Assembly: GCF_040564635.1 (NCBI RefSeq)
Contig: NZ_CP159837.1
Location: 3,335,001-3,399,000 of the forward strand
Length of the DNA: 64,000 nt
Source: Planktothricoides raciborskii GIHE-MW2
GTDB lineage: Bacteria > Cyanobacteriota > Cyanobacteriia > Cyanobacteriales > Laspinemataceae
Direction of reading: 5' to 3'
In this document: positions 9,394 to 18,229 of the stretch, piece after piece
Numbering within the stretch: the first letter of the stretch is position 1
Layout of the letters: each line of letters starts with the position of its first letter
Program-made: the position numbers and the translations under genes
The notes under the pieces: generated by a model
Told to the model about the DNA's origin: nothing
The model's database searches: none
Seen by the model: only the letters and a program-made list of their open reading frames with translations

Positions 9394-12300
9394 TCACTCC
9401 TCTAACAACTCCTGCAACACCTCCTCTGTAAACGGATTCTTCCCCTTCTTCAAGGCATCCACCCAACCCTGACGCTGTGCTTTGCTCTCATCATTATTAG
9501 TCCACTTAATAAATGCCTCCAAATCTGAAATTGCCCCCGCATAATCCCCAGTTAAAGCCCGGGCTACCCCGCGACTATCCCGAATACCTCCATTATTGGG
9601 ATTGCGTTTCACCGCCATTTCGCAAGCACTCATCACCTCAGCCCCATAACCCCGCAAACTGCCATAGCGACACAAGTTATTTAAATCCGATATATCTGAT
9701 TGTTTTAATTGAGCATCTAGCTTTTGTGCTTCCTTATACTTAGCTAATGCTTCAGTAGCATGATCTTCTTTGATTAACTCGGCTGCCTGATTCACTAAAG
9801 CAGGCACCACCAATGATTTTGCCTTCGCTTCCGGGTCAAAATCCCAGGAAGAATCCAGGGTTTTAGCTTCCTGGAACTTGGCGATGCTTTCTTGTAACTT
9901 GCCTTCTTTTCCTAATTTTTCCCCTTCAGAAACTAAAACCGAGGCTCTTAGTTCTTTCGCTTTAATCTGTGGGTCATATCCTAAAGACTGATAAAACTTT
10001 GGCTCCAACTGTTTGGCTTGCTCAAACTTCTCGTTCGCGGCGGCAAAATCTCCAGTCAACCGCGCTACAGCCAAACCTTGCCTGACCCAAAACTCGGCTT
10101 TTTCCTGGTTATTCCATATACTTTCACCATTTTCTTTAATCCCTTTTTCACAAGTTTCCACAGCTTCACTGGCTATTTGCAAGTCTTCCCCATCTCCCGA
10201 AAGCCCCCCGATGATCGGGGGGTTGGGGGGATCATCTTCTCTTAGCCCCCCTTTTGAAACGGAATCATCTCCTAGCCCCCCGATGATCGGGGGGTTGGGG
10301 GGATCGTTTTCTAGCCCCCCGATGATCGGGGGGTTGGGGGGATCACCCGCCTCCACAAACACCGGATGCAACCGCAGCTTGTCACACCCAGCATCCAACC
10401 AACCCTGCCAAGTTCCTAACCACAGCCGAACCGTCCCGTCCCTACTCCCAGAAACAATCTTTGACCCATCAGGGGAAAATGCTACTGAGTAGACAAAATC
10501 CTCATGGCCTTTGAAAACGGCTAATTCTGACCTGGAGTTGATATCCCACAAACGAATAGTCCTGTCCGCACTCCCAGACACAATTCTGTCACCATCTGGG
10601 GAAAATGCTACGGAAAATACAGAATACTCATGGCCTTTTAAGACGGCTAATCCTGATCGAGACTTGACATCCCACAGTCGAATTGTGTTGTCCACACTCC
10701 CAGAAACAATCTTTGACCCATCCGGGGAATATGCTACTGAGTAAACAGTAGAGTCAAGATTAAAGACACCTAATTCTAACCTGGAGTTGACATCCCACAG
10801 GCGAATCGTGTTGTCATAACTCTCAGAAACAATCTTTGACCCATCCGGGGAAAATGCTACTGAAAACACAAAAGACTCATGGCCTTTGAAAACGGCTAAT
10901 TCTGACTGAGACTTGACATCCCACAGGCGAATCGTGTTGTCATGACTCCCAGAAACAATCTTTGACCCATCCGGGGAAAATGCTACTGACCTGACCCAAT
11001 CCTCATGTCCCTTGAAGATGGCTAATTTTGATCCGGACTTGACATCCCACAGGCGAATCGTGTTGTCCCTACTCCCAGAAGCAATCTTTGACCCATCCGG
11101 GGAAAATGCTACTGAAAACACAAAAGACTCATGGCCATTGAATACGGCTAATTCTGAACCGGACTGAATATCCCACAGCCGAATCGTCTTGTCCTTACTC
11201 CCAGAAGCAATCTTTGACCTATCCGGGGAAAATGCTACTGACCTGACCACATCCTCATGGCCTTTGAAGGAGGAGAATTCTGACCCGGAGTTGATATCCC
11301 ACAGGCGAATCGTGTTGTCCCTACTCCCAGAAACAATCTTTGACCCATCCGGGGAAAATGCTACTGACCTGACCCAATCCTCATGTCCCTTGAAGACAGC
11401 TAATTCTGACCCGGACTTAATATCCCACAGGCGAATCGTTCCGTCACTACTCCCAGAAACAATTTTTGACCCATCCGCGGAAAATGCTACTGAACTGACA
11501 GAATCTTTATGTCCCTTGAATACAGCTAATTCTGACTCAGAGTTGACATCCCACAGGCGAATCGTGTTGTCCATACTTCCAGAAACAATTTTTGACCCAT
11601 CCGGGGAAAATGCTACTGATTGGACAGAATCTTTATGTCCCTTGAATACAGCTAATTCTGACTCAGAGTTGATATCCCACAGGCGAATCGTCTGATCCCC
11701 ACTTCCAGAAACAATTTTTGACCCATCCGGGGAAAATGCCACTGAGGAGATATAATCCTCATGGCCTTTGAAGACAGCTAATTCTGACCGGGACTTAATA
11801 TCCCACAGGCGAATCGTTCCGTCCCCACTTCCAGAAACAATCTTTGACCCATCGGGGGAAAATGCTACTGAGAAGACATAATCGTTATGTCCCTTGAAGA
11901 CAGCTAATTCTGACCCAGAGTTGACATCCCACAGCCGAATCGTTCCGTCCCCACTCCCAGAAACAATTTTTGACCCATCCGGGGAAAATGCTACTGACAA
12001 GACATAATCGTTATGTCCCTTGAAGACAGCTAATTCTGACCCAGAGTTGACATCCCACAGCCGAATCGTTCCGTCCCCACTCCCAGAAACAATTTTTGAC
12101 CCATCCGGGGAAAATGCTACTGAGAAGACAGAATCCTCATGGCCTTTGAAAACGTTGCGTTCGTGTGTCACCTGCAATGCTGCTAATAAACTAGATTGCA
12201 CGAGAGGCAAAACTTGACCCAAGTCTTTTTTACTTCTGCCGGTGACTTGAATCGCACGAATTAAAGCGTCTACTGGGTCAGAGTCCACTAAACTTTTGGC

Positions 12301-14310
12301 GAACAAAGCATCTGCTTTAATATTGGCTTCTGTTGCTAATTGATTAGCTTTTTGTTCTTGTTCTTTCGCTTGTAAGCCAAATAACACGGCAATCACCGCC
12401 GCCCCACTGACCAATATAATAAACGCTGCTACTGACCCAATTTGTAAGAGTCGATTATTCCGGTTTTGTTGCCGACTTTTAGCAATAAATTTCTTTTGTA
12501 AATCGGTGGCTGGTGGTTGCTTATTTTCTGCCTCACTTTCCCGCAACCAACTCTCAGCCACATTTAACTCACTGCCCCGCAATAATAAATCCTTAGTTTG
12601 AGATTTTTCCTCCCATTCTAAAGCCCGTTGCGACCATAAGGTATGACTCTGCACATGGTCTCTGTCTGTGTCTAAGGTTCTGACTAATTCGCTAAAATTT
12701 GCATAAAAATCTCCTTCATGCTGGGTAAAATCAATCCATTGCACTTTGGCCAAAGCCGGATGTAATGTTTTTGGCTCAACTTGACGATATAATATGGTGA
12801 CAAATCGCTTGTTTAATTTTTCGGCATATTCCACCTCATCGCTACAATAAGCAGAAGATACGGAGTTTGGGGATATAATAAATAGGAAGTTATCAGAGTT
12901 TTCTATGCCCCGGTATATTTCTTGCTGAAAATCTGTGCCAGCCGCGATACTTTCCTGGTCAAACCAGGTGGTTTTTCCCTGAAATTGTAAGGCATCATTG
13001 AGTTTTCGGGCTAAGTCAGAATCCGTCCGGGAATAGGATATAAATACTTCTAAAGATTTGGCTTGATGCTGACTGCTGGCTGTTAGAAATTCTTTTTGTA
13101 AATCCGTTGGCGGATGGTCATGGGTTTCTGCTATTTTCAGCCATGCCTGAAAATGTTGTAGGTTATATCCCCGAAACAAAATGCTAGGGTTATGATTTTG
13201 CTCTTGCCATTTCAGGGCTTGCACTAATAAAATCTTATGCTGATGATAATATAGTTCGTCATCTTTAATTTGTTTGATTAACTCATTTGTCTGATATTCA
13301 TAACTAAATTCTGGCAGGGCCTCGCTTTCTTTATTCGGGACGATGAAACATATTATTCGCTTGTGATAATATAAGGCTAAATCTATTTCGGTTTGGCAAT
13401 AGTCAGCGGTGAGAGACTCTGGGGAAACTAAGTAAACAAAATTATCCGCGATCGCGATACCCCGATGCAGTTTTTCCTGGAAACTCATCCGTTTTTTGAT
13501 GTCGCTTCTCTCAGTCCAAATGGTGATTTTTTCTCGCTGCAATGTTCGAGTGAGTTTTTCCATTACTTCTCGGTCTGGTTCCGCATAGCGGATAAACACC
13601 TGAGTCAATAAATTATTGGCATTTTTAATGCTTTCACAGATATATTCACAATGTAAATCCGACGGCTGACAGGGGGCTTGTTCTTCTTTAAACCGAATAT
13701 CTAACCATGCTTCGGCGGCTTGGCGTTCTTGCCCAATTAATAAATAACGACTGGGCTTTTTATTTTGCTCCCATTCCCGGGCTTTGGCTAATATTTCTGT
13801 ATGCTGTCTCACATAATCTTCATGGCTGTGGAATACTTCGATAAGTCCCGCCAAAGATGTGTCAAAATTATCCGCATTTTCCCGGAAATATACCCAGTTA
13901 ATTTTGCCGATTTTTGGCGGCATATTGGTCAAAGAAGAATCCAAACCTTTTGCTTGATATGCTTCCCAGTCTTCCTTTGTCCCTTGGGGATTTCGTTCTT
14001 GCCAAATTTCCTGGGTAATTTGCTCAATATGGAGTAAGGGAATAATGCGCTTATTGTATTTTAATGCCCGATTAATTTCCTTCTGGCAATAGGGCGAATT
14101 CACCGCATGGGGGGCAATAATAAAGAGGAAATTATCCGCTTTGGCAATGCCATCATCGATTTGATTTTGGAAATCTACCCCCAAGGGAATATCGTTTTGG
14201 TCAAACCAAATGTTAAAACCGGCGCTGGTGAGGCAATTGTAAAGTTTTGTAGCAAATTCTTTGCTATCGGCGCGGCCATAGGAAATGAAGGCGTTGTAGA
14301 ATTTTGTCAT
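9394..14310 (-). CDS. Three-TIR, membrane-anchored, 14-blade WD40 repeat protein
   Basis: The 1638-residue protein has TIR domains at about residues 1-150, 233-370 and 418-560. Each has an FISY/FIRY start and a Glu in CQKEI, CQTEI or CSDEV, the position of the catalytic glutamate in NAD-hydrolysing TIR domains. A membrane helix follows at about 623-645, then 14 WD40 repeats of about 42 residues (about 720-1305), enough for two seven-bladed propellers. The C-terminal 330 residues are helical and TPR-like. Most blades share VAFSPDGSKIVSGS and TIRLWD almost unchanged. Similar cyanobacterial TIR/WD40 proteins are thought to be sensors in signalling or cell-death/defence; the propellers probably bind the trigger and the TIRs act on the cytosolic side. 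The function is inferred, and NADase activity is untested. Three palindromic repeats inserted in frame interrupt the C-terminal part. Confidence 0.85.
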   Translation of the reverse strand: MTKFYNAFISYGRADSKEFATKLYNCLTSAGFNIWFDQNDIPLGVDFQNQIDDGIAKADNFLFIIAPHAVNSPYCQKEINRALKYNKRIIPLLHIEQITQEIWQERNPQGTKEDWEAYQAKGLDSSLTNMPPKIGKINWVYFRENADNFDTSLAGLIEVFHSHEDYVRQHTEILAKAREWEQNKKPSRYLLIGQERQAAEAWLDIRFKEEQAPCQPSDLHCEYICESIKNANNLLTQVFIRYAEPDREVMEKLTRTLQREKITIWTERSDIKKRMSFQEKLHRGIAIADNFVYLVSPESLTADYCQTEIDLALYYHKRIICFIVPNKESEALPEFSYEYQTNELIKQIKDDELYYHQHKILLVQALKWQEQNHNPSILFRGYNLQHFQAWLKIAETHDHPPTDLQKEFLTASSQHQAKSLEVFISYSRTDSDLARKLNDALQFQGKTTWFDQESIAAGTDFQQEIYRGIENSDNFLFIISPNSVSSAYCSDEVEYAEKLNKRFVTILYRQVEPKTLHPALAKVQWIDFTQHEGDFYANFSELVRTLDTDRDHVQSHTLWSQRALEWEEKSQTKDLLLRGSELNVAESWLRESEAENKQPPATDLQKKFIAKSRQQNRNNRLLQIGSVAAFIILVSGAAVIAVLFGLQAKEQEQKANQLATEANIKADALFAKSLVDSDPVDALIRAIQVTGRSKKDLGQVLPLVQSSLLAALQVTHERNVFKGHEDSVFSVAFSPDGSKIVSGSGDGTIRLWDVNSGSELAVFKGHNDYVLSVAFSPDGSKIVSGSGDGTIRLWDVNSGSELAVFKGHNDYVFSVAFSPDGSKIVSGSGDGTIRLWDIKSRSELAVFKGHEDYISSVAFSPDGSKIVSGSGDQTIRLWDINSESELAVFKGHKDSVQSVAFSPDGSKIVSGSMDNTIRLWDVNSESELAVFKGHKDSVSSVAFSADGSKIVSGSSDGTIRLWDIKSGSELAVFKGHEDWVRSVAFSPDGSKIVSGSRDNTIRLWDINSGSEFSSFKGHEDVVRSVAFSPDRSKIASGSKDKTIRLWDIQSGSELAVFNGHESFVFSVAFSPDGSKIASGSRDNTIRLWDVKSGSKLAIFKGHEDWVRSVAFSPDGSKIVSGSHDNTIRLWDVKSQSELAVFKGHESFVFSVAFSPDGSKIVSESYDNTIRLWDVNSRLELGVFNLDSTVYSVAYSPDGSKIVSGSVDNTIRLWDVKSRSGLAVLKGHEYSVFSVAFSPDGDRIVSGSADRTIRLWDINSRSELAVFKGHEDFVYSVAFSPDGSKIVSGSRDGTVRLWLGTWQGWLDAGCDKLRLHPVFVEAGDPPNPPIIGGLENDPPNPPIIGGLGDDSVSKGGLREDDPPNPPIIGGLSGDGEDLQIASEAVETCEKGIKENGESIWNNQEKAEFWVRQGLAVARLTGDFAAANEKFEQAKQLEPKFYQSLGYDPQIKAKELRASVLVSEGEKLGKEGKLQESIAKFQEAKTLDSSWDFDPEAKAKSLVVPALVNQAAELIKEDHATEALAKYKEAQKLDAQLKQSDISDLNNLCRYGSLRGYGAEVMSACEMAVKRNPNNGGIRDSRGVARALTGDYAGAISDLEAFIKWTNNDESKAQRQGWVDALKKGKNPFTEEVLQELLEE
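10202..10344. repeat. Three 32-bp palindromic repeats inside the TIR-WD40 gene
   Basis: Near-identical 32-bp units lie at 10202-10233, 10274-10305 and 10313-10344, each around the core CCCCCCGATGATCGGGGGG. On the coding strand they are translated as DPPNPPIIGGL three times, just after the last WD40 blade. The spacing keeps the frame. They behave like small dispersed palindromes tolerated in a linker. Confidence 0.9.
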
Positions 14311-14394
14311 AAGCTAATAAGCGGTTTTATACTAAGTAAACCACAGCCTTCGGGGAATGAATTCCCTGGCGGTTAATTTGGTTTATTTATATAG

Positions 14395-14479
14395 GACTTA
14401 CGCAACAACTTTATATATTGTTTATTGGTGCGTTATAGCTCGGAACGGGCACCCTACCGATCTCGTTAATGTGTAAGTC
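14395..14479. mobile_element. MITE-like element, 85 bp
   Basis: The ends GACTTACGCA (14395-14404) and TGTGTAAGTC (14470-14479) are inverted repeats matching at 9 of 10 positions. They enclose a short AT-rich segment with no coding capacity in the spacer upstream of the TIR-WD40 gene. The ends resemble those of small non-autonomous elements in cyanobacteria; no transposase is in reach. The remainder of 14311-14702 shows no gene. Confidence 0.5.
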
Positions 14480-14702
14480 TTATTACAGATAATTCTAGCA
14501 AAATACCGTTTTGGGGTGGATTTCCCCAACTCCCCCAACTCCTCTGAAAAAGCTCATCTTGTATGGGTTTGGAAAAGCTGTCTTCACAAATATTTATGTA
14601 TCGTTATTTCCTGTAGGGGCGCGGCGAAAAGCGCCCCAAGAATTTCTCTGATTGTCGCCCGATGATTGGAAACATTATTTGAGACGGGGATGAGGCTGAG
14701 TT

Positions 14703-15290
14703 TTAAGCCGATCGCATCTTAGCCGCAGAACAGTGTTGCTGAAGTTGATACATATGATTAAATAACCGCCAGCAATACTGTTCCGGGAGTCCGCAAGTAA
14801 CGGCACCCCGTAATACGGTGTTGAGATACCAGTCATTAGGGGCTAATTCTTCCGATAACTTGTCAATCACTGAGTAGGTGCGAACATTCTGATAGCGTTT
14901 CCCCTGACTGACCAGTTCTACTATTTCATAACGATAACCCACTTCTCGTCGATCTAGGGCGTCACTTAATCTCATGGGAAGTTGATATAACACTCCTTCA
15001 ACAGAAGCATTTGGCTGTTTAATCACATCCAATACGCCACAGTTGCGTAAATCCGAATAGCCATAAAATGCCAGTCGATAGTCTGATAATGTCGCGGGGC
15101 CAATCACATATTGGTGCGTATTTTCACCGAGCGATCGCTTCAAATCTACCGGGCACATACAAGAACCGTAAGCAAAATAGTAAAACTTATGTTCACTGCT
15201 TTGGTTTACCAGTTCCAGATGTGCGGTGAACCGGCGATCGTGTAAAGGTTTTGCGTGATTTGAGTGAAACTGTCCAGGTTGAACTGTCAT
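14703..15290 (-). CDS. Gamma-glutamylcyclotransferase-like protein
   Basis: The 195-residue protein carries the GGCT/AIG2-like fold signature YFAYGSCM (residues 38-45) and a DRREVGYRYE segment that includes the expected catalytic glutamate. Family enzymes cyclise gamma-glutamyl amino groups to 5-oxoproline. The first 35 residues are an extension without recognisable motif, so a later start is possible, but no better-placed start is evident. It is monocistronic between a MITE-like element and a long spacer. The substrate is not predictable. Confidence 0.75.
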   Translation of the reverse strand: MTVQPGQFHSNHAKPLHDRRFTAHLELVNQSSEHKFYYFAYGSCMCPVDLKRSLGENTHQYVIGPATLSDYRLAFYGYSDLRNCGVLDVIKQPNASVEGVLYQLPMRLSDALDRREVGYRYEIVELVSQGKRYQNVRTYSVIDKLSEELAPNDWYLNTVLRGAVTCGLPEQYCWRLFNHMYQLQQHCSAAKMRSA

Positions 15291-15892
15291 ATATGGCTAT
15301 TAACTTTAATTTCTATGATGATTTCTGTGTTGATCTACATTTTACTCAAATTTTCCCAAAAAACAACATAATCCCGACCGAGTAACCGTAGATTAAAGAA
15401 TTCTTAACAATTTGTGCCGATGGCCGGGGGGCGATTTTCCGGTTGGGGAAATCGTTGCACCAGGGATAAAAAATAATTACTAATCGATCCTGAATTTTCC
15501 GTAAATATTTCCGTAATATTTTTTAACATTTGATTAGAAATTTTATTAGACAGTCTTGGCATCGTTCAGCATCGATTCCGCCAAATACCTCTGGAAAAAT
15601 AGTTAAAAATAGGAGAAAAATAGGGCAAAAATAAGGCAAAAATAGGGCAAAAATAGAGCTTTTTTTCATCAATGAATTATGGCCTATTTTTCATCAAACT
15701 TAATCAAACTTAATCAAAAATTCAATTTCGGGGGCGATCGCGGAGATATTCGCGGGGATATTCGGGGGGAGACGAACAACCTCGCGATCGCCGCGATCGC
15801 GCTTCCCGATCTTGGTTAAAGTGATTTGTTAAAGTTAGATTAGATTTGCTAAAAATAATCCAGAAGCCGGACTCAAGACTCCCAACCCGAAG
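15291..15892. other. Intergenic region upstream of the Ser/Thr kinase
   Basis: The gap is AT-rich and holds four direct copies of an 11-bp motif around AGGGCAAAAAT (15617-15655). A cluster of overlapping HIP1 octamers lies near 15734-15800. No gene or RNA was recognised. It should contain divergent promoters for the cyclotransferase-like gene and the kinase. Confidence 0.5.
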
Positions 15893-17770
15893 ATGCTTTA
15901 CTGCCCTCAAGGACATAAAAATCCCCCTGGTAATCGCTTTTGCCAAGTCTGTGGCCAAGAAATTCAGCAACCTGTCACCGAGAAACTTGGTATAGAAGCA
16001 TCCCTTTTACAGAAACTACTAGGCGATCGCTATCGGATTATTCAACAACTGGGACAGGGGGGCTTTGGGCGAACTTACCTGGCCCAAGATATTAATCGTT
16101 TTAACGAACGATGCGTGCTCAAAGAATTTGCCCCGAAACTCCAAGGGGCTTCTGCCTTAAAAAAAGCTGAGGAACTGTTTAACCGTGAAGCGGGAGTGAT
16201 GTACAAGTTGCAACACCCGCAAATTCCCAGATTTCGGGAAATTTGCCGCTGTCAAGTAGGTTCAGAAACCGGTCTATTTTTAGTTCAAGATTATGTAGAG
16301 GGTCAAACTTATCGAGATTTATTGATTCATCGCCAAAGTCAAGGATATCGATTTAGTGAAGCGGAGGGGATGGAACTGTTACGGCAAATTCTGCCGGTGT
16401 TGGATTATATCCATTCTCAAGGGGTGATTCATCGGGATATTTCCCCAGACAATTTAATTTTACGCAGTAGCGACCAACTGCCGATTCTGATTGATTTTGG
16501 CGGGGTTAAACAAGTAGCGGCCACCATTGAACAGTCGGGGAATGAGTCGAATGAGTCGAGTTCTGGATCGACAGGAAAGCATGGACAAACACCACAGAAA
16601 ACACCTCCGTTAATCACGCGAATTGGCAAACTGGGTTATGCCCCAGAAGAACAGATGGTATTGGGGGTGGTTCATCCTCACAGTGATTTATATTCTTTGG
16701 CGGTGACGGTGCTGGTATTGTTAACTGGCAAAGAACCATCGGCATTGTTTGATACCCATCAAATGTGTTGGGCTTGGGAACAGTTTGTCTCCCTGAGTCC
16801 CCGGTTAACCCAGGTGCTGAATAAGATGCTGTCGCGACCACAAGGCGATCGCTTTCAATCAGCGAGAGAAGTCCTGCAAGCCCTAGGTTTCTGGGCTGGT
16901 CTGACTCCAACACCGGCTGTTATGTCTGCCAACCTGCCTGCCAACCAATCCAACTCCCCCACGGAATTGCCCCCAGAGTTGAAGGCTGCATCAGGGTGGG
17001 CGCCATCATCTCCTCACCTAGACCCTGGTAAATCCACCGCTGTCTCCCTGCCACCCAGGTTGCCGGATACCCAGTTAACGGGTTTTCCCGATAGTCAGAT
17101 GCCCTATAACGCTTCAACCACAACCCTGAAACCGTCTTTTGCTCAAAGATTTTGGGGATTTTGGGGAAAAATTCTCTTATTATTATTAGTGGGATTCGGT
17201 GCCGGTCATGCCGGTTGGAGGGTGGCGAATTATTGGCTACAATCTCGCGGGGATCAAAATCCTGCTAATGAAAATAGATTATTTGAATCCGGCGATAAAA
17301 ATTTATCGGAGTTTGAGAATAAGACTGAGGCCGAATTGAAAGCTGAATTGCAAGAAAGGCGAGCAGCTTTGGGGATTAACGAGCGGTTTTTTATGCGTTT
17401 AGTAGATCAATTATTTTATCTGCAATATCCCGAACAAGAAAATAAAACTTTGACCATGAAGCCAGAGGATGAAATTTGGCGATCGCGCTGGCATATTGTC
17501 GGAATTCAACTATTAGTAAAGCTGGAATCGTTAAGCGAACCAGCCAGAAAAAAACTGGGTAAATATAGAACCTCTGATTTAAACAAATGGCAAGATGTTT
17601 TAGCTGACAGTAATCTAAATAGTTCCGCCCTATTTGAAGAGACGGATGCTAAATTTTTTGCTTTGTTTCCTAATGTCCAAGATGAGGATTTTATTAACCA
17701 GCCCATTGGTCAAGTTTGGTATGCGATCGCCTTCGATCAATTTACTATGTTACAAAATCAATATCAATAG
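15893..17770 (+). CDS. Membrane-anchored Ser/Thr protein kinase with N-terminal zinc ribbon
   Basis: The 625-residue protein starts with a four-cysteine-type zinc ribbon (MLYCPQGHKN, FCQVCGQ). A eukaryotic-type kinase domain follows at about residues 45-325, with glycine loop LGQGGFGRTYLA, catalytic Asp182 in HRDISPDN and DFGGVK for the metal-binding loop. A proline-rich linker leads to one membrane helix at about 430-450 and a 170-residue extracytoplasmic region of unknown fold. This is the common cyanobacterial Hanks-type kinase layout. The catalytic residues look intact, so it should be active. An acidic/Ser-rich insertion after DFG (about residues 215-240) is unusual. Its substrates are unknown. 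Confidence 0.88.
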   Translation: MLYCPQGHKNPPGNRFCQVCGQEIQQPVTEKLGIEASLLQKLLGDRYRIIQQLGQGGFGRTYLAQDINRFNERCVLKEFAPKLQGASALKKAEELFNREAGVMYKLQHPQIPRFREICRCQVGSETGLFLVQDYVEGQTYRDLLIHRQSQGYRFSEAEGMELLRQILPVLDYIHSQGVIHRDISPDNLILRSSDQLPILIDFGGVKQVAATIEQSGNESNESSSGSTGKHGQTPQKTPPLITRIGKLGYAPEEQMVLGVVHPHSDLYSLAVTVLVLLTGKEPSALFDTHQMCWAWEQFVSLSPRLTQVLNKMLSRPQGDRFQSAREVLQALGFWAGLTPTPAVMSANLPANQSNSPTELPPELKAASGWAPSSPHLDPGKSTAVSLPPRLPDTQLTGFPDSQMPYNASTTTLKPSFAQRFWGFWGKILLLLLVGFGAGHAGWRVANYWLQSRGDQNPANENRLFESGDKNLSEFENKTEAELKAELQERRAALGINERFFMRLVDQLFYLQYPEQENKTLTMKPEDEIWRSRWHIVGIQLLVKLESLSEPARKKLGKYRTSDLNKWQDVLADSNLNSSALFEETDAKFFALFPNVQDEDFINQPIGQVWYAIAFDQFTMLQNQYQ

Positions 17771-17811
17771 GGATTACCGCGTTTTTCAGATTAATAAACT
17801 ACAATAATTTG

Positions 17812-18080
17812 TATGGGCGAAGCATTCCGGCAGATAAATTATTGCTGACAATATTGTAAGGGCGAAGCATTCCGGTAGGGGCGTGATCTTTCCGGCAGTC
17901 CATTTAATATTTTCAGCAGTAGGGGCGAATGGCCATTCGCCCCTACACTGCCGGAAAGATCACGCCCCTACTACCGGAATGCTTCGCCCGATCCTGGTTT
18001 AGTATTATATTGTAGGGTGGGCAAAAATTCACCATCATATATGGTAGGGTAGGGTGGGTAAAATTTTTTGTCCACCCTAC
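17812..18080. repeat. Dispersed palindromic repeats before the patatin gene
   Basis: GGGCGAAGCATTCCGG occurs in direct and inverted copies (17817, 17861, 17974), with a palindrome GGGGCGAATGGCCATTCGCCCC (17923-17944) and GGGGCGTGATCTTTCCGGCAG with its inverse. A second family, TGTAGGGTGGGCAAA and GTCCACCCTAC, lies at 18010-18080. The same families occur at 9145-9290, 32087-32122 and 42941-43080. Confidence 0.8.
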
Positions 18081-18229
18081 GAATGTTAGGGGCTGTTGCA
18101 TTAATTTTTGTTAATTTTTATTAAAAAATGATTAAAAATTTAGGAAACATTCCGTAAACAGGTCTTCTGGATATAGACTAAGAAGCATTGGTTTATTCAT
18201 CGCCGCGAATCCTTACCATTGGTTATACT

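Noticed and set aside
10511-12217. Plus-strand ORFs with repeated peptides opposite the WD40 gene
   Set aside because: They are antisense shadows of the repeated WD40 blades.
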